This document shows, piece after piece, positions 24,993 to 32,624 of a stretch of 64,000 nt of DNA. Numbering within the stretch: position 1 is the first letter of the stretch; every line of letters starts with the position of its first letter. The translations under genes and the position numbers were made by a program. Source of the stretch: Persebacter sp965221835 (GTDB lineage Bacteria; Pseudomonadota; Gammaproteobacteria; Tethybacterales; Persebacteraceae); assembly GCA_965221835.1 (NCBI GenBank), contig OZ244916.1:930001-994000 (forward strand). The letters are read 5' to 3'. The notes beneath the pieces are model-generated. The model was given only the letters and a program-made list of their open reading frames with translations, did no database searches and was not told where the DNA came from.

Positions 24993-25583
24993 TCAATTCA
25001 AAAGCGCCCACAGTACCGCGCCGACCATTAGGGCGGCGAGGGTGCGCATTAAGAATTTTTCCGCGCGGGTGCCGGATAATAGTTGCGCCGTTTGCGCGCC
25101 GCACCAGCACCAAAAACTATGCGCCGCGCATTGCCAGCAAAAAAATATCAGCGCAATCGTCGCCGTTTGCAACCACCACGCACCATTCGCATCAATAAAC
25201 TGCCCGTAGGCGGATACCACCATCGCCCACGCTTTCGGATTTAGCGGATGCACAAACAGCCCCGCCGCAAATCCCGCCCGCGATACATTTGCGCCGCCGA
25301 TTTTTATTTGTAAAACGCGATGCGCAAGCCAGACAATATACGCCGCCCCCGCGATTTTCATCGCAATCAAAACTTGCGGAAAGTTTTCAATTATTCGCCA
25401 CAATCCCAACGCCAAACTTAAATGAATAAAAAGTTTTCCGAAAGTTACCCCCGCCAGCAACGGAAAACTCCGCGCCACGCCATCGCGCGCGCCCGCCGCC
25501 AACAAAAGCATATTCGCCGGACCGGGCGTACAAACCAAAACGCCGGCAAAAACTATCAGCGGAATTAAATTGTCGGACGACAA
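24993..25583 (-). CDS. LysE/RhtB family amino acid exporter
   Basis: A 196-residue membrane protein with six hydrophobic segments. The N-terminal family motif is FAGVLVCTPGPANMLLLAAG, followed by FGKLFIHLSLALGLW and a mid-protein HPLNPKAWAM. The family exports lysine, threonine, homoserine and similar compounds. The start is TTG at 25583, with AGGGA seven bases upstream, just after the fumC stop, so it may be co-expressed with fumC. The substrate is unknown. Confidence 0.87.
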   Translation of the reverse strand: MSSDNLIPLIVFAGVLVCTPGPANMLLLAAGARDGVARSFPLLAGVTFGKLFIHLSLALGLWRIIENFPQVLIAMKIAGAAYIVWLAHRVLQIKIGGANVSRAGFAAGLFVHPLNPKAWAMVVSAYGQFIDANGAWWLQTATIALIFFCWQCAAHSFWCWCGAQTAQLLSGTRAEKFLMRTLAALMVGAVLWALLN

Positions 25584-25587
25584 AAAG

Positions 25588-27066
25588 TTATCCCTGAATG
25601 CCGCCTTTTGTGAGTTTTGCGGGATTTAACAATTTTTTCAATTCGGTGCGCGGCAGACCGGTATCTTCTGCGGCGACATCCAAAACCGGACGCCGTTCGG
25701 AATAGGCGCGTTTTGCAACCGCCGCCGCTTTCAGATAGCCGATAACCGGATTTAACGCGGTGACCAAAATCGGATTTTGCGACAAAGACATTTCCAACTT
25801 TTCGGGACGCGGTACAAAACCGGCAATCGCCTTGTCGGCGAGAAGACGACACACCGCCGCCAAAAGCGAAATGGAATCTAAAAGCGAATCCGCCACCAGC
25901 GGCAACATCACATTCAATTGAAAATTGCCGGATTGTCCCGCAACAGTGATTGCGGTGTCGTTGCCGATAACGCGCGCCGCCGCCATACACGCCGCTTCGG
26001 GAATGACCGGGTTAACTTTTCCCGGCATAATGGAACTGCCGGGCTGCAATGCGGGCAACGCAACTTCGCCCAGTCCCGCCAGCGGACCGCTGTTCATCCA
26101 GCGCAAATCGTTGGAAATTTTCATTACCGAAACGGCAATTGTTTTGAGTTGCCCGGACATTTCCACCGCCGCATCTTGCGCGCTTAAACTTTCAAAAAAA
26201 GACGGGCTGTTATAAAACGGCGCGCCGGAAGTTTTTTTAATCGCGCGCACAAATGCGGCGGCAAATTTTTTGTCGGCGTTGATGCCGGTGCCGACTGCAG
26301 TACCGCCTTGCGCCAACGCGCACAATCGTTTTTGCGAATCGCGTACGCGCGCCGCACCGTTTGCAATTTGCATCGCCCATGCGCCGAGTTCCTGACTCAT
26401 CCGCAACGGCATCGCATCCATTAAATGCGTCCGTCCGGTTTTGACATATTTGTCGACGCTTTTCGCTTTTTTAAGAATTGTTTTTTCCAGATGCGAAAGC
26501 GCGGGCAAAAGATCGCGGCGAATTTCCAACACGGCGGAAACATGAATCGCGGTCGGAATAACATCGTTGCTGGACTGCCCCATATTGACATGGTCGTTCG
26601 GAGAAACATTCATTTTGCATCGCGCAGATGCCAAAGACGCCAGCACTTCGTTCATGTTCATATTCGTGCTTGTGCCGGAACCGGTTTGAAAAACATCAAC
26701 CGGAAAATGCCCGCCGTGCGCGCCCTCTTCCACTTCGCGCGCGGCGCGGACAATTGCCGTTCCGATGCGGCGATTGAGAAATCCGAGTTCCATATTTGCA
26801 TCGGCGGCGCATCGTTTAATGAGCGCCAACGCGCGCAAAAATGCAGGCGGCATCGTCCGTCCGCTGACGGGAAAGTTATTTACCGCCCGCTGCGTTTGCG
26901 CCTTGTACAACGCATCGGCAGGCACCTGCAACTCCCCCATAGAATCCGATTCCAAACGAAACTTTTCGCCCGCCAACTGCGCGGACTTTGCAACACTCGC
27001 GGTTTTTTCGGACTTTTCGGATTTCACGGATTTTTCGGACTTTTCGGATTTCACAGATTTCGGCAT
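25588..27066 (-). CDS. fumC: Fumarate hydratase class II
   Basis: FumC interconverts fumarate and malate in the TCA cycle. The protein has 492 residues. The superfamily signature is GSSIMPGKVNPVIPE; other active-site parts are GSGTSTNMNMNEV, SPNDHVNMGQSSND and KTGRTHLMDAMP. The first about 30 residues are an unusual Lys/Ser/Glu-rich tail containing KSVKSEKSE twice (a 27-bp tandem repeat), absent from ordinary FumC. The ATG has an AAGGAG site and a -10 TATAAT at 27094-27099 on the minus strand, so the tail should be translated. Confidence 0.96.
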   Translation of the reverse strand: MPKSVKSEKSEKSVKSEKSEKTASVAKSAQLAGEKFRLESDSMGELQVPADALYKAQTQRAVNNFPVSGRTMPPAFLRALALIKRCAADANMELGFLNRRIGTAIVRAAREVEEGAHGGHFPVDVFQTGSGTSTNMNMNEVLASLASARCKMNVSPNDHVNMGQSSNDVIPTAIHVSAVLEIRRDLLPALSHLEKTILKKAKSVDKYVKTGRTHLMDAMPLRMSQELGAWAMQIANGAARVRDSQKRLCALAQGGTAVGTGINADKKFAAAFVRAIKKTSGAPFYNSPSFFESLSAQDAAVEMSGQLKTIAVSVMKISNDLRWMNSGPLAGLGEVALPALQPGSSIMPGKVNPVIPEAACMAAARVIGNDTAITVAGQSGNFQLNVMLPLVADSLLDSISLLAAVCRLLADKAIAGFVPRPEKLEMSLSQNPILVTALNPVIGYLKAAAVAKRAYSERRPVLDVAAEDTGLPRTELKKLLNPAKLTKGGIQG

Positions 27067-27104
27067 ATCATTTCTCCTTTTTAACAGATGCCGATTATAG
27101 CACG

Positions 27105-27137
27105 CCTTCCCGCCCGCCGTTTATCGGGCGAGGGAAG
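27105..27137 (-). terminator. Hairpin between the S8 protease gene and fumC
   Basis: A GC-rich stem (CCTTCCCGCCCG with CGGGCGAGGGAAG, one bulge) follows the protease stop codon. It lacks a clear T-run on the minus strand, so it may be only a weak terminator. The fumC promoter begins directly after it. Confidence 0.4.
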
Positions 27138-27138
27138 T

Positions 27139-29196
27139 TTACCGAATTTGCAATTCCACGGCGAAGGAAACTCCTTTTGCGTTTGTTGCCGAGTTCCATT
27201 CTGCTGCCGCTGACCATTTGCTGTTTTCTGTTTTTTGTGAATAGCCCGCTGTGTAGATTGTTTGCGGTTTTTGTTTTATGGGAATTTTTGCGGTTTCGGT
27301 GCGGATTGTTTGCACGGATTCGCCAATGAATGCTTTGTGTGAATCGCCATCGGCAACGGGATAATGCAAAACCATTTCGCCGCCGCTGATTCGCGATTCT
27401 TGTCGGGCGGAAAATTGTAAGTTGTCGTTATGCAAAAATAAGTTTTGATATTGAAATCCCGCCGTCCATTCTTCCGCCCGTGCGTTTTTTATTTGCGAAA
27501 TAAAAGAAGCGGAATCGTAATCCGCTTTTATTTGCGTCCTTCCGTATTCGCCGAATGCGGAAATGCCGCCGTAGTTTTTTGTCGTCCATTTTACATAGCC
27601 GCCGGTGTCGCTTGCATTCGCCGCCGCAAAAGGCGAACTTCCTTCGCCGATATACGAACTCCGCGAACCGTCATATTCCAATCCGCCCCAAAAACGAAAA
27701 CTTTCACCCGCCGTAAAATCATCCGCCTGCATTTCTTTCGCCGCATTTCCAAGTTTTGTTTTTTGCGAATCACCGCCGACAATATCGGAAAGCGGAATGT
27801 TGTAATAGGAATCATCCGTTATTTTTAAGGCAACCGAAACCTCCGAAAGCCGCCCCCGCAAATGCGACATTTCGGACGGCAAACTCCCCCGCAAATCCGA
27901 AAGTAAAACGCCGTTTTGTGCAACTCTTACGCGCAACACCGCCGAAACTGCCGCCCCGATATTTACCGCACCCCAACCGTACACTTCGTCCAAACTTTGA
28001 TTTATGGCTCTCGTCCCCAGCGGAGTCGCCGTTGACAAAAGAATTTGCCTATGCATCGTCATCGGCAATTCCGGGCGGGCAGATTTTAATATCGCCAATG
28101 CACCCGAAACAACCGGCACCGCTCCCGATGTGCCACCTAATGTCGTGTAATCTGAATTGCCATCATCCCCGGTTGTAAAATGCCTTCCCCCCGCAACCGC
28201 ACCGAGACAATATAATCTCGCCACTCCGCAACTGTCGGTATGATCCGCCCTGATATGATCTCTGTCTAAATTGACAACGACAAGAAAATTATCCCGCAAA
28301 TTTTCCTCTATTAAAGGAAGATACGCATAGCCGCTACTCGGACGCACAACATCAAGGTTTAATGTACTATTACCCGCCCCCCAGACATACTGCGTATCGC
28401 CGGTGCCAATCGCACTCTCTATATCAGCCGCCAAAGAAACATAAAAAACGTCAGTCGTAATATCCGCAAGGGCGGCAGTTATTACAAAATCGCTCCCGAT
28501 TGAATAACTTGCGTTGTAAATCGGATGACCATTTTCAGCAGCATATCGCCGTATCTGTGATCGAGCGGCGGAACTCTCGGGGGTAAAAACATCCAGCGGA
28601 ATAATTTTAACGGATGGAGCAATTCCATGCGAACCCTTTTCGTTTCCCCGAACTGCGCCCAATACTCCGGCAACTGCGGTACCGTGATATTCCGGAACAA
28701 AACGGTTTTCCTGTTCGGCTATTCCCGGATTATCCAAAACGATATTGTTCGCCAAATCTTCGTGCGTGACGCGAACGCCTGTGTCGCCAACAACAACCGT
28801 GACGCCCTGCCCGAAATATCCTCTTTCGTACGCGGGAAGAACATTCGCTTCTTCCAGCAGACGATTCCGCCCGTACTCTCTTGTCCGAAACGCACAACTT
28901 TCGGATTCCGGAAGTACGGTTCTATCGCCGCAGGTCTGCATACAAACTTCTCCCTCTCTGACGGAGGAACCGTTAGCGCATCTTTTAATGCAATAAGCAC
29001 TATCTCCGAAACCAAAAGATTCGTAACCCGCCGGGCAGAGAGCAGGACATAAACTGCGAAAAGGTTCCATAGACCCGTCTGGACAAGTAACCATCGGAAT
29101 AACGATTGGCGGATTTCCTCCGCCGCCACCGCCGCCGCAAGCGGAAAGAATAAAAGCGGCGAAAATGCCGAAAAGTGCAGTTTTGATTGATTTCAT
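27139..29196 (-). CDS. Subtilisin-like (S8) surface lipoprotein with beta-rich C-terminal domain
   Basis: A 685-residue exported serine protease. The N-terminus is a lipoprotein signal with LSAC (Cys20) followed by seven glycines. Residues 38-101 are cysteine-rich (eight Cys). The S8 catalytic domain has Asp138 in VVVGDTGV, His171 in YHGTAVAG, oxyanion Asn in WGAGN (276) and Ser357 in LGGTSGAV. The C-terminal about 240 residues are rich in alternating aromatic/polar strands (FRFWGGLEYDG, GGYVKWTTKNYGG) like an autotransporter-type barrel, ending FAVELQIR. It is probably anchored or exposed at the outer membrane. A structured leader lies upstream. Confidence 0.85.
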   Translation of the reverse strand: MKSIKTALFGIFAAFILSACGGGGGGGNPPIVIPMVTCPDGSMEPFRSLCPALCPAGYESFGFGDSAYCIKRCANGSSVREGEVCMQTCGDRTVLPESESCAFRTREYGRNRLLEEANVLPAYERGYFGQGVTVVVGDTGVRVTHEDLANNIVLDNPGIAEQENRFVPEYHGTAVAGVLGAVRGNEKGSHGIAPSVKIIPLDVFTPESSAARSQIRRYAAENGHPIYNASYSIGSDFVITAALADITTDVFYVSLAADIESAIGTGDTQYVWGAGNSTLNLDVVRPSSGYAYLPLIEENLRDNFLVVVNLDRDHIRADHTDSCGVARLYCLGAVAGGRHFTTGDDGNSDYTTLGGTSGAVPVVSGALAILKSARPELPMTMHRQILLSTATPLGTRAINQSLDEVYGWGAVNIGAAVSAVLRVRVAQNGVLLSDLRGSLPSEMSHLRGRLSEVSVALKITDDSYYNIPLSDIVGGDSQKTKLGNAAKEMQADDFTAGESFRFWGGLEYDGSRSSYIGEGSSPFAAANASDTGGYVKWTTKNYGGISAFGEYGRTQIKADYDSASFISQIKNARAEEWTAGFQYQNLFLHNDNLQFSARQESRISGGEMVLHYPVADGDSHKAFIGESVQTIRTETAKIPIKQKPQTIYTAGYSQKTENSKWSAAAEWNSATNAKGVSFAVELQIR

Positions 29197-29221
29197 CGTA
29201 TTTCCTCTCTGTATGCAAAAT

Positions 29222-29347
29222 CCGGCGAAAACGCCGCCGGGCGTTGTTGAAGCATCGTTGAATCGTAAGATACTGCCGCCCTTTTCCCGAAGGTATTCTA
29301 TCGGACTGCACCCCCGGCTTTCGGGGGCGATTCAACAAACTTCAACG
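29222..29347 (-). promoter_or_regulatory. Structured leader RNA of the S8 protease gene (riboswitch/attenuator-like)
   Basis: On the minus strand, -10 TATAAT (29354-29359) predicts a transcript starting at about 29347. From there the RNA can form an outer helix GUUGAAG/CUUCAAC (29340-29346 with 29246-29252), then GUUGAAUCG/CGAUUCAAC (9 bp, 29328-29336 with 29257-29265). Inside are hairpin CCCCCG/CGGGGG (29311-29327) and a second hairpin around 29268-29298, a three-way junction. A further GC hairpin, CGGCG-UUUU-CGCCG (29223-29237), followed by AUUUUG, precedes the ribosome site. I do not recognise the family. The ligand, if any, is unknown. Confidence 0.6.
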
Positions 29348-29569
29348 AAAAAAATTATACAACAAAAAAGCGGATGTTTATCACAACTTTCCCCGAAAAA
29401 TGCAAAAAACGGGCAGGTTCGGCGGCGAAATTCGCGCGGATTGCCGAATTCCCGTGTGTTTGCAGCATTTTGGTTATCTACAAAATGATTCCGTATATCT
29501 ACCAAATGCAACGGTATATCTATGAAATGATTCCGTATATCTACGGAATGCAAATTTTTCCCAAACTTC
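29348..29569. other. Gap between the leader RNA and aceF, with 21-bp tandem repeats
   Basis: Apart from the leader promoter, this 222-bp stretch holds about 3.5 copies of a 21-bp repeat at 29480-29556 (core GTAGATATACGGAATCATTT on the minus strand). The copy nearest aceF forms a hairpin ATTCCGTA/TACGGAAT, which may end the aceF transcript. A 73-codon frame on the minus strand (29332-29553) reads the repeat as heptapeptides but has no ribosome site, so I do not call it a gene. Confidence 0.6.
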
Positions 29570-31255
29570 TTAAAGCGACAGCCGCCGGATATCGCCTAAC
29601 AGGGACGAATAATAAACCATAAAACGCGCGCCTGATGCGCCGTCTATGATGCGATGGTCGTATGACAGCGACAGCGGTAAAATCAGGCGCGGGGCGAATT
29701 TTTCGCCGTCCCAGCGAGGCAAAATCGCCGAACGCGAAACGCCCAATATCGCCGCCTCAGGCAGATTGATAATCGGCGTGAAAAACGAACCGCCGATGCC
29801 GCCCAAAGACGAAATCGTAAAACAGCCGCCTTGCATTTCTTCCGCTTTCAACTTGCCGTCTCGGGCGCGCGCGGAAATTTCCGCCAACTCGCGCGCGATG
29901 TCGGTGAGACCTTTTTTGTCGGCATCGCGCAATACCGGCACCACCAAACCGTGCGGCGTATCCACTGCCACGCCGATGTGAAAATATTTTTTGCGCACGA
30001 GATTTTCGCCGTCCGAATGCAATGATGCGTTGAAATCGGGAAACTCGCGCAACGCCATCACCGCCGCCCGAATGAAAAACGCCAGCGGCGTCATTTTGAA
30101 TCCTTTTGCATCTTCGGCGAGCGATTTGCGGAAGTTTTCCATGTCGGTAATATCCGCCTCGCCGCACTGCGTGACATGCGGTGCGACCAGCCAGTTGCGC
30201 CGTAAATTAGCGGCGGATAACTTGCGAATGCGCGGCAGCGGCAATGTTTCCACTTCGCCGAACTTCGCAAAATCCACCGGCGGCACGGTCGGCAAACCGT
30301 CGCCGGAATCGCCTTGTTGCATTTTTGTTTTTATAAAATTTTGCACATCTTCTTTTAGAATTCTTCCGCGCGGACCGCCGCCTTTTATTTTGTGTAAATC
30401 CGCGCCGAGTTCGCGCGCAAATCGCCGCACGGACGGACTCGCATGCGGTTTTGTGCCGCCGGTATTTGTTGCTATCGGCGCGGACGAATGCAAATCGCCG
30501 CCGGATTGTCGCGCGGGTTTTTGTGCGGACGGTGCGGGCGGATTCGGCGTTTGCGTTTCTTTCGCCGGGGCATTTTTCGCATCGTTTTTCGCATCGTTTT
30601 TCGCATCGTTTTGCGATTTTGTATCGTTTGCCGATTCGCGAACTTCCATATCGGCAATGTGCGTACCCGCGCTAACTTTGTCGCCCGCTTTGATATGCAC
30701 CGCGGTAATTTTGCCGGTAAACGGCGATGGTACATCCATTGTCGCCTTGTCCGATTCTAATGTTAAAAGCGATTCTTCGGCGGCAATAGAATCGCCGACA
30801 TTCGCCAAAACTTCTATCACTGCAACATTTTCAAAATCGCCGATGTCTGGTACGCGTACTTCTTTTGCGGCGGCGGCGGAGGCGGGCGATTTTTCGGTGC
30901 GGGAAACCGGTACTTCGGCGGGCGGCGGCGATTCCGCCGGGGCGTTTTTCGCATCATTTTGCGATTCGTTTTCCGATTCGTTTTTCGCATCGTTTTGCGA
31001 TTTTGTATCGTTTGCCGATTCGTGAACTTCCATATCGGCAATGTGCGTACCCGCGCTAACTTTGTCGCCCGCTTTGATATGCACCGCAGTAATTTTGCCG
31101 GTAAACGGCGATGGTACATCCATCGTTGCCTTGTCCGATTCTAATGTTAAAAGCGATTCTTCGGCGGCGATAGAATCGCCGACATTCGCCAAAACTTCTA
31201 TCACTGCGATATTTTCAAAATCGCCGATATCGGGAACTAAAATTTTCTTTTTCAT
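29570..31255 (-). CDS. aceF: Pyruvate dehydrogenase E2 (dihydrolipoyl acetyltransferase), two lipoyl domains
   Basis: AceF moves acetyl groups from E1 to CoA in the pyruvate dehydrogenase complex. The protein has 561 residues. Two lipoyl domains carry LTLESDKATMDVPSP (lipoyl-Lys42 and Lys170). A peripheral-subunit-binding domain (about 283-320, SVRRFARELGADLHKI) follows. The C-terminal catalytic domain contains SYDHRIIDG (His and Asp of HxxxDG). The linkers are rich in NDAK/ESQN repeats. The two lipoyl domains are almost identical at DNA level. The genes for E1 (aceE) and E3 (lpd) are not adjacent. It starts 9 bp after the prfB stop; TAAAAT lies 6 nt from the ATG. Confidence 0.95.
   Translation of the reverse strand: MKKKILVPDIGDFENIAVIEVLANVGDSIAAEESLLTLESDKATMDVPSPFTGKITAVHIKAGDKVSAGTHIADMEVHESANDTKSQNDAKNESENESQNDAKNAPAESPPPAEVPVSRTEKSPASAAAAKEVRVPDIGDFENVAVIEVLANVGDSIAAEESLLTLESDKATMDVPSPFTGKITAVHIKAGDKVSAGTHIADMEVRESANDTKSQNDAKNDAKNDAKNAPAKETQTPNPPAPSAQKPARQSGGDLHSSAPIATNTGGTKPHASPSVRRFARELGADLHKIKGGGPRGRILKEDVQNFIKTKMQQGDSGDGLPTVPPVDFAKFGEVETLPLPRIRKLSAANLRRNWLVAPHVTQCGEADITDMENFRKSLAEDAKGFKMTPLAFFIRAAVMALREFPDFNASLHSDGENLVRKKYFHIGVAVDTPHGLVVPVLRDADKKGLTDIARELAEISARARDGKLKAEEMQGGCFTISSLGGIGGSFFTPIINLPEAAILGVSRSAILPRWDGEKFAPRLILPLSLSYDHRIIDGASGARFMVYYSSLLGDIRRLSL
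30620..31234. repeat. Near-identical duplicated lipoyl-domain DNA in aceF
   Basis: Segments at about 30620-30850 and 31004-31234 (offset 384 bp) differ at only a few bases over about 230 bp, including silent sites. This points to a recent duplication or continuing gene conversion. The intervening linkers differ in the number of NDAK-type units. Confidence 0.85.
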
Positions 31256-31264
31256 CGTTTTATT

Positions 31265-32426
31265 TTACTCCGTTCCGCCGACTTCGCCAACTTTGTCGCA
31301 CCGCCCGGCACCGGCAAGCAAACTCGCGCGAATAAAACCGTCCAAATCGCCGTCCAACACCGCCCGCGTGTTGCCGCTTTCAAAACCGCTTCGCAAATCC
31401 TTAATTCGCGATTGATCCAAAACATAAGAACGAATCTGACTGCCCCAAGTAATATCATCTTTATTTTTTTCCATTTTTTCTTTTTCGGCGTTTTCCATTT
31501 GCAAATGATGTTGATATAATCGCGCCCGCAACATCGCCATCGCTTGCGCTTTGTTTTTGTGTTGCGAACGGTCGTTCTGGCATTGCACAATAACGCCGCT
31601 CGGCACATGTGTTATGCGCACCGCCGAATCGGTAGTATTGACATGCTGCCCGCCGGCACCGCTGGAACGATAAGTGTCAATGCGCAAATCGGCGGGATTA
31701 ATTTCTATCTGAATATCTCTGTCAATCGCCGGATATACAAAAACGCTCGCAAACGAAGTATGACGGCGGTGATTTGCATCAAACGGCGATTTGCGTACCA
31801 AGCGATGCACGCCCGTTTCGGTGCGCAAATGTCCGTAAGCGAAGTTGCCGCCGATTTTGACGGTCGCCCCTTTCAATCCCGCTACTTCGCCACGCGATTC
31901 TTCCAATACTTCGGCGGAAAACGATTTGCCGTCCGCATAACGCAAATACATGCGAAACAACATTCCCGCCCAATCTTGTGCCTCGGTGCCGCCGGAACCC
32001 GCCTGCACAGAAAGAAAACAATCGCCATCGTCGTGTTTGCCGTCAAACAAACGCAAGGAATTCATTTTTTCCACTTCGGTGCAAAACGCCCCGATGTCGG
32101 CGACGATTTCGGCGAGAAATAAATCGTCTTTTTCTTCTTCCGCCAGTTCCAGCATCGCGGAAATGTCTGCCAACTTTTCGTCCAGTCCGGCAACGCCCCG
32201 CACATCGCCGTCCAGTCGTGCCCTTTCTCGCCGCATATCGGCAACGACGGCGGTATCCCGCCAAACTTCCGGCTCCCGCAATCGCGAATCAATGTCGGCG
32301 ATTCGCCGCGATTTTTGGTCGCAGTTAAAGAAACCCCCGGATATCCATCAACATTCGCTCCCCTTCCGCCAATTTCGCCCGCAACTCGTTGCAATCTTGT
32401 GCGGGAAAAGCCCCCGACATATTCAT
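31265..32426 (-). CDS. prfB: Peptide chain release factor 2, with programmed +1 frameshift at UAA
   Basis: RF2 ends translation at UGA and UAA. The peptide-anticodon SPF is in VRKSPFDANHRR and the catalytic GGQ in SSGAGGQHVNTTDSAV. The reading frame is broken by TAA at 32325-32327. The context on the minus strand is CGGGGG-TTT-CTT-TAA-C, the known RF2 frameshift layout (internal Shine-Dalgarno three bases before CTT) but with UAA instead of UGA. Frame 0 starts at ATG 32426 and encodes MNMSGAFPAQDCNELRAKL...RGFL; after +1 it continues NCDQKSRRIADIDSRL. Total about 386 residues. A -10 TATAAT is at 32465-32470. Confidence 0.93.
32325..32346 (-). promoter_or_regulatory. prfB programmed frameshift site
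   Basis: The six bases CGGGGG pair with the end of 16S rRNA and lie three bases upstream of CTT TAA C. At low RF2 the ribosome slips from CUU to UUU and reads on in the +1 frame. The UAA stop is unusual, since RF1 can also read it. Confidence 0.85.
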
Positions 32427-32624
32427 TTTCCGCCCCCGTTTTCAGTGGAATAAAAAAAGTTGCAATTATAACAGACAGCGGCAAAATATCGCCCGCCCGA
32501 AACAAACATCCGCAACGGAATATACCACATCAAAGGCGCGGAGAATACAAAAAAATGCAAAATTCGGCAAAATACGCTATAATTTGCGGCAAAACCAATT
32601 TATACTTTTTCAGGAAATATTTCC

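Noticed and set aside
29332..29553. 73-codon frame over the 21-bp repeat on the minus strand
   Set aside because: No ribosome site, overlaps the leader promoter, and low-complexity composition.
32325..32327. UGA/UAA reassignment as an explanation of the prfB frame break
   Set aside because: TAA and TGA both end many sound genes here, and the context is the known RF2 frameshift site.
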